Assembly (NCBI GenBank): GCA_017544265.1
Contig: JAFYEM010000006.1
Location: forward strand, 1 to 35,482
Length of the DNA: 35,482 bases
Direction of reading: 5' to 3'
DNA from: Bacteroidales bacterium
GTDB lineage: Bacteria > Bacteroidota > Bacteroidia > Bacteroidales > UBA932
Each line of letters opens with the position of its first letter. Position 1 is the stretch's first letter. The notes beneath the pieces were generated by a model, which worked only from the letters and a program-made list of their open reading frames with translations, made no database searches and had not been told where the DNA came from. Shown here in pieces: positions 1 to 7,953 of this stretch. Made by a program: the position numbers and the translations under genes.

Positions 1-630
1 GGTGAGGAAGCTCCGAAGAACTTCAAGATCGACGGCAAAGATACCGTGTTCAATTTCAAGAGCCAGGAAATCATCGACCTTGACTGGGGCGGCCGTCTTG
101 AGTTCTACAACTGCGTCGTCGGCGGCAGCATCGACCTCAGCTTCATGCCCGCCATCCTCAAGGGTATCAAGTCCAAGATGGAGGAAGGTCCTCTGACCGG
201 TTCCTATGCCCGCGACATCCGCGTCTATGTCTATGACGGAAAGATGCACCCGGTGGACTCCAAGGAAATCGCCTTCATCATCGCCGGCCGCAACGCCTTC
301 AAGGAGGCCTTCCGCCAGGCGGGTCCGAAGATTCTCGAGCCTATCTACAATGTGGATATCATCACTCCGAACGACTATGTGGGTCCCTGTATGTCGGATC
401 TCAACACCCGTCGCGGTATGATTATGAACCAGGATATGGACAAGGGATTCACCGTGCTCCACGCCCGCGTTCCGCTCGCTGAACTGTATCGCTACTCCAC
501 CGTCTTGAGTTCCCTCACCGGCGGCAGTGCGACCTTCTCCATGAAGTTCGCCGAGTACGTTCAGGTTCCTGCTGACGTCCAGACCAAACTCCTTGCCGAA
601 TACGCAGCCCAGGAGCAGGAAGAGGACTAG
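1..630 (+). CDS. Elongation factor G, C-terminal part (probable EF-G paralog)
   Basis: The reading frame is open from base 1, so the N-terminal GTPase part lies outside the window. The 209 visible residues cover EF-G domains IV and V. They include the domain IV stretch with VVGGSIDLSFMPAILKGI and GPLTGSYARDIRV, the VDSKEIAF segment that matches the usual VDSSEMAF, and the domain V motif DLNTRRG followed by the VPLAELYRYSTVLSSLTGG segment. EF-G moves tRNA and mRNA through the ribosome in the cytoplasm. The gene ends at a strong terminator and is followed by a glycan-uptake locus, not by rpsJ as expected for fusA in the str operon. Several usually conserved positions differ. I infer a second EF-G, of the kind known in Bacteroides, but the missing G domain prevents proof. 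Family membership is very secure; the paralog assignment is moderate. Confidence 0.88.
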   Translation, partial: GEEAPKNFKIDGKDTVFNFKSQEIIDLDWGGRLEFYNCVVGGSIDLSFMPAILKGIKSKMEEGPLTGSYARDIRVYVYDGKMHPVDSKEIAFIIAGRNAFKEAFRQAGPKILEPIYNVDIITPNDYVGPCMSDLNTRRGMIMNQDMDKGFTVLHARVPLAELYRYSTVLSSLTGGSATFSMKFAEYVQVPADVQTKLLAEYAAQEQEED

Positions 631-655
631 CATCCCCTCCTCTGATCTTTATGAA

Positions 656-692
656 GCGCCGTACGGAATACCCGTGCGGCGCTTTATATATT
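656..692 (+). terminator. Rho-independent terminator after the EF-G gene
   Basis: An 11-bp stem (656-666 with 672-682, one G-U pair) closes a 5-nt loop and is followed by the T-rich tract TTTATATATT. It lies 26 bp after the stop codon and separates EF-G from the SusC gene. Confidence 0.8.
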
Positions 693-704
693 GACAAAAA
701 TACA

Positions 705-712
705 TATATTTG
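705..712 (+). promoter_or_regulatory. Candidate -7 promoter element for the SusC operon
   Basis: TATATTTG matches the Bacteroidota -7 consensus TAnnTTTG and lies 23 bp before the chosen GTG start. No clear TTTG -33 box is found at the usual spacing; a TTG at 691 is too close. The position just downstream of a terminator supports a promoter here. Confidence 0.35.
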
Positions 713-735
713 TATTTTGTATAGCTTATCATGCT

Positions 736-3729
736 GTGAAGAAACTAACCACATTGCTGCTGTCGGCGCTGCTCTGCGTCTCAGCACTCGCACAGTCCCT
801 TGTCCGCGGGTCCGTAAAAGACCCGGCCGGAAATCCTCTGCCGGGGGCATTCATTTCAGCGAAAGGCTCCCTTGTGGGAGTGTCTTCGGACGCTGACGGA
901 AACTTCGAAATAAAGGCAAAACAAGGTGATGTCCTCGAGGCGTCATTCCTGGGCATGATTCCCGGAAAAGTCACCGTCGAGGGTGCTTCCGTGGAAATAA
1001 TACTCGAGCCGGACGACAATGTACTTGAGGAAACAGTAGTTGTCGGCTACGGCGTAACCCGCAAGAGAGACCTTGCCGGCAGCGTCGCTCAGGTCAAGAC
1101 CGAAGATGTCCATGCCGGTGGAATTACCTCCACGGCGGAAATACTTCGCGGCCGGGCGGCTGGAGTGAGCGTGCGTCAGCAGTCCTTCGAGCCGGGCGGC
1201 GGAATTACCGTCAGGGTCAGGGGCTCTTCCACCATCGAGGCGGAAAACGATCCGCTTTACATTGTGGACGGCATCCAGTCCAACGTGGGCAACCAGGTCA
1301 GCCCCGAGGATATAGAAAGCATAGAAATACTTAAAGACGCGGCAGCGACAGCGATTTACGGCGCCCGGGGCGCCAATGGCGTCATACTCATTACTACCAG
1401 GCACGGTTCCGCCGGGAAAATCTCTGTGGACTATTCGTACAACTTCTCCGGCAAAGTGCTTCAGAATCCCTGGAAGCTGCTTAATGCAGAGGAGACCATA
1501 AAGTACAATATGAAAATGTACGAGGCGAACGGTTCCGCAGGAGACCCTCCCTACACTCCGCAGGAACAGGCCTTCAGGGGCGCCGGAACAGACTGGATCA
1601 AGGAAATGACCCGCTTCTCATCGACCCAGACCCATGCCGTTTCGGTCCAGGGCGGTACGGACAAGATACGTGGCGCGGCCTCCTTCGTGAAGGCCACCGA
1701 CCAGGGTATAGTCAAAAATACCGACTTCGACCGCATCTCCTCGCGCGTAAACCTGGATTTCAACATCACCCCCTGGCTCCGCGCCGGAATCAGCGCCTAC
1801 GCCGCCAAGACAGTGAGGACCTATCTGTCCATGGGCACGAATTCCTCCACCAACAACGCGATGTACTGGATGTTTCTCGCCAGCCCTCTCAACGGCATCG
1901 ACGGGAAAGACGTCTTCGGCAAGACCTCGCGCGTGGAGACCGTCTATGCGGAAGTGATGAACAAGGACCAGAAGATATCGGTCAACAACGCCTATGTCAC
2001 CGTCTATGCCGAAGCCAACCCGGTCAAGGAGCTGACGGCCCGCGTGCAGTATTCCTACAGCACTGAGATGTCAAAGTACCAGACCTATTACGACCGCAAC
2101 ACCATCCAGGGGCAGTCCACCAATGGCCAGGCGACAACCGAGATAGAGGATGTGGACTATCAGCAGCTTGAGGGACTGCTGACATGGCATCACAATTTCG
2201 GCGGGATGCACGACGTGAAACTCATAGGCGGCAGCTCCTGGCAGAAGAACGTCTATAACTATTCGGGCATGGGTGCCGAGAATTTCACGACCGACGAATT
2301 CTCCTACAACAACATGGGGGCCGGCTCCATAATCGACTGGGTCGCGACGGCCCGTTCGGACAAGACCAACCTGTCGTTCTTCACCCGCGCGGAATATATC
2401 CTGATGGACAAGTACATACTTAACGCAAGTTATCGTGCGGACGCTTCCTCCAACTTCGGAACAGGCAACAAGTGGGGACATTTCTTCTCCGCGTCGGCCG
2501 CATGGCAGATAGGGGACGAACCCTGGATGGCCTTCATCCGTCCGGCGGTGTCGTCATGGAAACTACGCGCCAGCTGGGGCCAGACCGGAAACGACGGTAT
2601 AGGCACGTATAAATCTCTGCGGACCTATGCCTTCCAGGATGTCTATCTGGGCGGTTCGTCCATAGTCAAGGGAATGTTCCCCCAGAATACCGGAAACCCG
2701 AACCTGAAATGGGAAACGACAAGCCAGCTGGACATAGGCACGGACATTTCCTTCCTCAAGGGCAAGGTCGAGGTGAATTTCGACTGGTACGACAAACTCA
2801 CCACCGACCTGCTTAACGAGATAAATATCTCCACCACTACCACCGGTATCCAGACCATGACCGGAAACAACGGAAGCGTGCGCAATACCGGTGTGGAACT
2901 CTTCGTAAAGTGGCATATTTTCGACAACCGGGATTTCTCATGGAGCACGACCCTGAACGCCTCGCACAATACCAACAAAGTGGTGTCCCTGGGCGCCCCG
3001 ACTTATTATTCGCTCCGCCCGCACGGGTCTTATGAGACCACCCAGTATGCGGTCGTCAAGGTGGGAGATCCGCTTTCGACCATCTACGGCTACGTGTTCG
3101 AGGGAATACTCCAGGAAGGGGAGACATACAAGCCCCAGCCTGCATCCCAGCCCGGCGACCCCAAGTTCAAGGATCTGGACAAGGACGGGATAATCACGGA
3201 AAAAGACCGCAAGGCCATTGGTTGTGGCGAGCCAAAGGTGGTCCTCGGCTGGGGAAACACCCTCCGCTGGAAAGATTTCGACTTCACCCTCTTCTTCGAC
3301 GCCAGTATCGGAAATGACCTCCTGAATGTCTCCAAGGTGCTTCTGGAGGACAATGACCGCCTCCGGACCTGCCTTGACCGCTGGACAAAAACCAATCCGT
3401 CCAACGAGGTTATGAGGGGAACATGGAAGAAGGACGGCGGCCCTCAGTACGGCTCCTTCGTGAATTCCCGCTATGTGGAAAATGCGAGTTTCTTCCGTCT
3501 GACCAACATAGAAATCGGCTACAGCATCCCCTGGCACAAACTCGGAGTGGATTTCATCAAAGGCCTGAGAGTCTTTGTGGGCGCCAACCGGCTCTTTACA
3601 ATTACCGGCTATTCCGGTTTCGACCCCGAGGTGTCCACCAACGGCGGGGCAGCCGCCACCCAGGGCCTCGACTACAATGCATATCCGGCCTACAGGCAGT
3701 TCAACGCCGGGGCGCGCATAACCTTCTGA
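736..3729 (+). CDS. SusC/RagA-family TonB-dependent outer-membrane transporter
   Basis: A 997-residue outer-membrane protein that, with its SusD partner, takes up oligosaccharides or other large nutrients using TonB energy. The GTG start at 736 is chosen because it gives a clean signal peptide (VKKLTTLLLSALLCVSALAQ); an in-frame TTG at 691 would add 15 residues overlapping the putative promoter. Residues about 22-95 are the carboxypeptidase D regulatory-like domain typical of SusC. VVVGYG at 101-106 is the conserved SusC motif before the plug. The plug follows (GRAAGVSVR, VRVRGSSTI, PLYIVDG, EILKDAAATAIYGARGANGVI), then a long beta-barrel ending in ARITF with a terminal aromatic residue. The susD gene begins 12 bp after the stop. 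The substrate cannot be read from this protein, but the GH20 gene downstream suggests a hexosamine-containing glycan. Confidence 0.95.
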   Translation: MKKLTTLLLSALLCVSALAQSLVRGSVKDPAGNPLPGAFISAKGSLVGVSSDADGNFEIKAKQGDVLEASFLGMIPGKVTVEGASVEIILEPDDNVLEETVVVGYGVTRKRDLAGSVAQVKTEDVHAGGITSTAEILRGRAAGVSVRQQSFEPGGGITVRVRGSSTIEAENDPLYIVDGIQSNVGNQVSPEDIESIEILKDAAATAIYGARGANGVILITTRHGSAGKISVDYSYNFSGKVLQNPWKLLNAEETIKYNMKMYEANGSAGDPPYTPQEQAFRGAGTDWIKEMTRFSSTQTHAVSVQGGTDKIRGAASFVKATDQGIVKNTDFDRISSRVNLDFNITPWLRAGISAYAAKTVRTYLSMGTNSSTNNAMYWMFLASPLNGIDGKDVFGKTSRVETVYAEVMNKDQKISVNNAYVTVYAEANPVKELTARVQYSYSTEMSKYQTYYDRNTIQGQSTNGQATTEIEDVDYQQLEGLLTWHHNFGGMHDVKLIGGSSWQKNVYNYSGMGAENFTTDEFSYNNMGAGSIIDWVATARSDKTNLSFFTRAEYILMDKYILNASYRADASSNFGTGNKWGHFFSASAAWQIGDEPWMAFIRPAVSSWKLRASWGQTGNDGIGTYKSLRTYAFQDVYLGGSSIVKGMFPQNTGNPNLKWETTSQLDIGTDISFLKGKVEVNFDWYDKLTTDLLNEINISTTTTGIQTMTGNNGSVRNTGVELFVKWHIFDNRDFSWSTTLNASHNTNKVVSLGAPTYYSLRPHGSYETTQYAVVKVGDPLSTIYGYVFEGILQEGETYKPQPASQPGDPKFKDLDKDGIITEKDRKAIGCGEPKVVLGWGNTLRWKDFDFTLFFDASIGNDLLNVSKVLLEDNDRLRTCLDRWTKTNPSNEVMRGTWKKDGGPQYGSFVNSRYVENASFFRLTNIEIGYSIPWHKLGVDFIKGLRVFVGANRLFTITGYSGFDPEVSTNGGAAATQGLDYNAYPAYRQFNAGARITF

Positions 3730-3741
3730 CGAGAATCCATC

Positions 3742-6132
3742 ATGAAAAAGATAATGACAATAATCATAGCCGTTCTTCTCGCTGTTTCCTGCAAGGATAT
3801 GCTGGAGGAGACAGTCTATTCATCCCTGACGGACGACAACGCCTTCACCTCCGGCGAAAACGCACTCTCGTCGGTGAACAGCATCTATGCCCCGCTGCAC
3901 AGCCTGTACCGCGAGCCGATGTTCTATCTGAACGATGTCACCGCGGACAGCGGATACAAGGGCGGCAGCCCCTTCGAAGTGCTCAACGACGAGGGAATCT
4001 ATAACGACGAGCGCACCCTCAACGCCTGGAATTACCTCTATCAGATAGCCTCGCGCGCGAACATTGCCATAGACCGTATTCCCGGGATGGCGGCGAACAA
4101 TTTCACGAATATCAGTCGCGAGAGGCTGCTCGGCGAGGCCTGTTTCATGAGAGCTTTCGCCTATTATAACCTCACCGACCTCTTTTTTCAGGTTCCGCTG
4201 ATTCTGGACAGCAAGATAAGCCCTTCCGCCAAGGAGAAATACGACAAGATAGACAAAATCGAGATGCAGATCGAGGACGACCTGCTGAAGGCGAAGGAAT
4301 GGCTGCCGAAGAGCTATGCCGCAAGGGAAGATGCCGGAAGGCCCACCTACGGGGCCGCATGCGGCTATCTCGCCAGGCTCTATATGCGCCAGGCCGGACG
4401 CGAAAGGACGGCCGGCGGAGAGGCCGACGCCCTTCCTATGTGGCGGGACGCCCTTTTCGAAGTCAATAACGTACTTGCCCTGGAGGGCAGCATTTACTCG
4501 CTGCAGCCCACTGTTTGGGAAGTTTTCGACCCTTCTTCCGAGGCCACGCTCTACAATAATGAATTGATTTTTGCCATCCGGGCTTCCGACAAGACCCTTG
4601 CAAACGGAAGCTGGGACCTCGGACTTCAGTTCACTCCCTGGGGTTACGACATGGGCTGGAGCAATATTCTCCAGCAACTTGAAATGACCTGGTGCTTCGA
4701 CCCCGACGACGACCGTTTCAAGGTGCTTCAGGTCACCCGCTTCCCGGATGTCTATAACGGCACCAACGCCAAGAAGACCTATTCTCTCGCTCCGCCTTCG
4801 ATAGACAAGACAGGTGCTGTCATTCCGGCGGACCATGTGATAGACGGCAACCGTTTCGACGAGATTGTGGAACTGGACGCGACCTTCACCCAGAAGTACA
4901 AGTATCTGTACACCAGGCAGTACAACTACAACACTCCGAACAACCTGCCGCTGCTCCGCCTTGCGGATATAATCCTTTGCAAGGCCGAGATTCTCAACGA
5001 GCTGAACGGCCCCAACCAGGAGTCCATTTCTCTTGTGAACCGTCTTCGCGAGAGGGCCTACCACGGCAAGAGCCGGAATCTTACCCTGGCGGAATTTCCG
5101 GACAAGGCGACGCTGCGCAATGCAATCTGCGACGAAAGGCTCTTTGAACTGAATATGGAATGCCTGCGCCGGCCGGACCTTATCCGCATGGGTCTTTGGA
5201 AGGACAGGATGCAGCGCCTGCTGTATGCCATAGACAAAAAATATGAGTGGAAGGAGAAGAACGAGGGCCGCGCTTCGGGCTATTACAATGGCTCATGGGC
5301 TTCTTATCCGGACCCGCTCAGCCTCAGTGACGACGATCCCCGCCAGTATATTCCCATTCCCTATAGGGAGGTGCTGATGAACGGGGACCTTGCGAATGCG
5401 AGAAAGGGCATCGAGACGGCTGCAACTCCAGATGTGATGGAGTATTCCGATCCTGTCCATTACGGCGAGGGTGAGGAGGATGATCCGGATGATCCGGATA
5501 CCCCCGGCGAGGAGGTATTCACTACTAAATGGGATTTCGACACTCTGGACGGATGGGTTTACAGCCCCCAGGGAGGAACTCCCGAGAGCCAGTGCCATCT
5601 GGAAGACGGCTGCCTGGTGATAACCTCCCGCAAAAACACCCAGGACCGTCCAAAGTACCGCACTTCCGGCGGAAGGATTTACGGACCGGGAAAATATGTC
5701 TGGCGTATTTTCATTCCGGAAATAGAAGCGGGTGCACAGGCCTCGGTGGGTGCATTCCTCTATATGGACGATGCCCATGAACTGGACTTTGAGATTGGTT
5801 ACGGCACCGCCGCTGCCCGTACCCAGGCCGGAGCGAAGGAGGGGGAAATGGTGGCCTGCATGACCAACCAGCAGCATCCCACTGTCTCGAGGTACTATCC
5901 GGTCACTCCTGGCTGGCATACCTTCACGCTGGACATGCCCCTGAGCGGAGACTACTACAATGCTGTCTGGTACATAGACGATGTCCAGAAGCAGTCCCAG
6001 AGGCTGAATTTCGGTGCAGAGACACAGTTCTATATCTATGTTTCCGTGGAAAACCTGAGTTTCATGGGGGATCACCTCCCTGCCCGTGACGTCAGCGCAA
6101 AATTCGATTATGTTGCATATAAGAAGTATTAA
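3742..6132 (+). CDS. SusD/RagB-family lipoprotein with a C-terminal GH16-like domain
   Basis: A 796-residue surface lipoprotein that forms the lid and glycan-binding partner of SusC. The lipobox LAVSC places the lipidated cysteine at residue 17. Residues to about 570 are an ordinary SusD body, with the TPR-like ARANIAIDRI and LGEACFMRAFAYYNL segments and the C-terminal ERLFELNMECLRRPDLIRMG motif. Most SusD proteins stop near 500-600 residues. Here an acidic DDPDDPD linker (about 576-591) leads to about 205 extra residues that look like the GH16/concanavalin-like jelly roll: W-F-D-x-L-D-G-W near the start, a YGPGKYVWRI strand, HELDFEIGYG, GWHTFTLDM and WYIDD. Glu680, Asp682 and Glu684 form an ExDxE motif like the GH16 catalytic triad. 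Whether it cleaves or only binds glycan is unknown. The SusD call is secure; the GH16-like call is from pattern reading. Confidence 0.92.
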   Translation: MKKIMTIIIAVLLAVSCKDMLEETVYSSLTDDNAFTSGENALSSVNSIYAPLHSLYREPMFYLNDVTADSGYKGGSPFEVLNDEGIYNDERTLNAWNYLYQIASRANIAIDRIPGMAANNFTNISRERLLGEACFMRAFAYYNLTDLFFQVPLILDSKISPSAKEKYDKIDKIEMQIEDDLLKAKEWLPKSYAAREDAGRPTYGAACGYLARLYMRQAGRERTAGGEADALPMWRDALFEVNNVLALEGSIYSLQPTVWEVFDPSSEATLYNNELIFAIRASDKTLANGSWDLGLQFTPWGYDMGWSNILQQLEMTWCFDPDDDRFKVLQVTRFPDVYNGTNAKKTYSLAPPSIDKTGAVIPADHVIDGNRFDEIVELDATFTQKYKYLYTRQYNYNTPNNLPLLRLADIILCKAEILNELNGPNQESISLVNRLRERAYHGKSRNLTLAEFPDKATLRNAICDERLFELNMECLRRPDLIRMGLWKDRMQRLLYAIDKKYEWKEKNEGRASGYYNGSWASYPDPLSLSDDDPRQYIPIPYREVLMNGDLANARKGIETAATPDVMEYSDPVHYGEGEEDDPDDPDTPGEEVFTTKWDFDTLDGWVYSPQGGTPESQCHLEDGCLVITSRKNTQDRPKYRTSGGRIYGPGKYVWRIFIPEIEAGAQASVGAFLYMDDAHELDFEIGYGTAAARTQAGAKEGEMVACMTNQQHPTVSRYYPVTPGWHTFTLDMPLSGDYYNAVWYIDDVQKQSQRLNFGAETQFYIYVSVENLSFMGDHLPARDVSAKFDYVAYKKY

Positions 6133-6170
6133 CCTGTCATTTCAACCAAACGAAGTGCGAGGAGAAATCT
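6133..6170 (+). repeat. Degenerate copy of a GTCATTTC...GGAGAAATCT Bacteroidota intergenic repeat
   Basis: The 38 bases between the SusD stop and the next gene begin CCTGTCATTTCAACC and end GAGGAGAAATCT. From memory this resembles a short dispersed intergenic sequence found in many Bacteroidota genomes (GTCATTTCGACCGAAG...GTGGAGAAATCT). Only one copy is visible in this window, so its repeat status rests on recall, not on this sequence. Confidence 0.35.
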
Positions 6171-6184
6171 AATTATCAAAAAAT

Positions 6185-7936
6185 ATGAAAAAACTATTGT
6201 TCATAGCGGCGGCGCTTGCCCTATTGGCAGCCTGCCAGCCAAAGGATAAGCTTAATCCTGAAGATGAAGGCGGCGGATCCGGTGAGCAGCTCAAGGAGTT
6301 GAGTTTCACAGCGACCCTTTCCAATCTTTCAAAAACATCCATTTCCTCCGACGAGAATCTCCTCTGGGCCCGCAACGACAGGGTGAGCGTTTTCGACGGA
6401 AAGGACAACAGGGCCTTCCGCGCAAGGAATTCCGCCCCCGAAACGACCCTGACCGGAGAGGCCGCCGAAGCGGATGTCTATTATGCCGTCTATCCATACG
6501 ACGCATCGGCGACGCTCAGCGGAAAGAAAGTCAGCGCAAAAGTGGACAATCTCCAGAATGCCATTTCTGCTGACGCCACTGGTTTCACCGGTCTTGCAGC
6601 CGCCAGGTCAAGCTCAACTTCGCTTGCCTTCAAACTGCTCACCGGGGTGCTGAAATTCAAAATCGCCTCCGAAGGCATCACAGACCTTGAAATCCGCTCC
6701 GAAAAAGATATCGCCGGCAGCGTGGAAATAGACTTTTCCGCCGCGGATCCGTCGCTTTCAGTGGTGAGCGGCGAAAAAGCCATCCGCGTGCGTCCTGCAG
6801 ACGGCGCTTTCAAGAAGGATGCGACTTATTATGTCTCCGCCCTTCCTGTCCCGGCCGGCAAATTCACCCTGATTGCCTACAAAGGTTCCGACCAGTTCCC
6901 CGTGGAAATCTCCGGAAAGGATGTCGCGGCATCCGCAATCACGGATCTCGGCAGTGTGGAAGTCGCATCAGGTGACGACACTCCTGATATTTCCGGCAAA
7001 TGGATGCTGATAAAATACGGCTCCCGTGCCGTTGAAGACGTGGACGGCACCTATGTCTGGTGGAGCGACGAGCACGAGGCTTCCCTGGGAGCAAGTGAGG
7101 ACAACACCATTACTTTCAAATCTGACGGCTCGCTGGAACTCAACTTGGGCGCAGACGGAAAGGCTTATAATGTCGATGAGGAGTCAGATTTCACCCCGGC
7201 TCTTTCCAGCCCCGCATGGACCTATTCCAAGGAGGGCGGCGAAGGCTATATCCAGTTCTCCGGCGGAGCGTTCCCGCTCATAGTCGCGAATGCCGACGGC
7301 GTAAACGCCAAATATCATGTCGTCTATGCCAACTCCGGCGAAATCCGTCTTGAAATCAAGCGAGTCAACGGTGACGGCGAAGGCTGGTTCCAGATTGTGC
7401 TGCGTCCCTCCGGCGTAAAGACCTTCAAGCACAAGTTCGTCGTCGGCGACTTCGGCATCGACGGCACTGACGCGAATGAAGGCTGGTACACCCTCAATCA
7501 AGGCGAGAAATTCGGGAAATCCACCTTCGACGGTTTTGAATGGACGCTTGCGGTGGATACGGAAGATATTTATTATGTCTATCAGAACTGCATCCGGATC
7601 GGCGTCGGCGCATGGCATGCAAGTGCCGACACCATCACTCCCGACCGCGTGACCTTCTCCAGCTCCTCCTTCCACGGAACCATTAAGAAAGTCTCCATCA
7701 GCGTCAGCCACAACAACAACTCCACGGACAACGCTCCCGAGATCGAGGTCATGGCCACCGTCGGCGGCCTTCCTTTCGGCTCCCGCTACAATGTGACCCA
7801 CAACCCCGACGGCCCCGTCCCGTATGTATTCTCTTCCGCGGTCGAGGCCTCCGGCAAGATAGACATAGACATAGTCCGCAAGAAAGGCAATTACGGCCTG
7901 TACATCTCCGAAATCGAAGTCGTTTACGCAGAATAA
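6185..7936 (+). CDS. Fimbrillin-like multidomain surface lipoprotein
   Basis: A 583-residue lipoprotein with lipobox LLAAC (Cys17), then a short Gly/Glu-rich tether. Residues about 38-265 have the features of fimbrillin-like (Mfa/FimA-type) domains: FTATL, KTSIS, LLWARNDRVSVFDG, VYYAVYPYD and YYVSALPVPAGKFTL. Residues about 270-410 (GKWMLIKYGS ... ITFKSDGSLELNL) look like a lipocalin-like or other small beta-barrel. The last 170 residues (from FKHKFVVGDFGIDG to ISEIEVVYAE) form another beta-rich module rich in Ser, Asn and Gly that may bind carbohydrate. It lies 52 bp after susD and 17 bp before the GH20 gene, the position where polysaccharide utilization loci usually carry a SusE/SusF-like surface glycan-binding protein. 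That role is inferred from position; no catalytic motif is seen. Confidence 0.7.
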   Translation: MKKLLFIAAALALLAACQPKDKLNPEDEGGGSGEQLKELSFTATLSNLSKTSISSDENLLWARNDRVSVFDGKDNRAFRARNSAPETTLTGEAAEADVYYAVYPYDASATLSGKKVSAKVDNLQNAISADATGFTGLAAARSSSTSLAFKLLTGVLKFKIASEGITDLEIRSEKDIAGSVEIDFSAADPSLSVVSGEKAIRVRPADGAFKKDATYYVSALPVPAGKFTLIAYKGSDQFPVEISGKDVAASAITDLGSVEVASGDDTPDISGKWMLIKYGSRAVEDVDGTYVWWSDEHEASLGASEDNTITFKSDGSLELNLGADGKAYNVDEESDFTPALSSPAWTYSKEGGEGYIQFSGGAFPLIVANADGVNAKYHVVYANSGEIRLEIKRVNGDGEGWFQIVLRPSGVKTFKHKFVVGDFGIDGTDANEGWYTLNQGEKFGKSTFDGFEWTLAVDTEDIYYVYQNCIRIGVGAWHASADTITPDRVTFSSSSFHGTIKKVSISVSHNNNSTDNAPEIEVMATVGGLPFGSRYNVTHNPDGPVPYVFSSAVEASGKIDIDIVRKKGNYGLYISEIEVVYAE

Positions 7937-7953
7937 ACAGGATAAATAAGTAA

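Noticed and set aside
3820-5064. A 414-codon minus-strand frame opposite susD
   Set aside because: Shadow of the SusD gene without domain features or a plausible start region.
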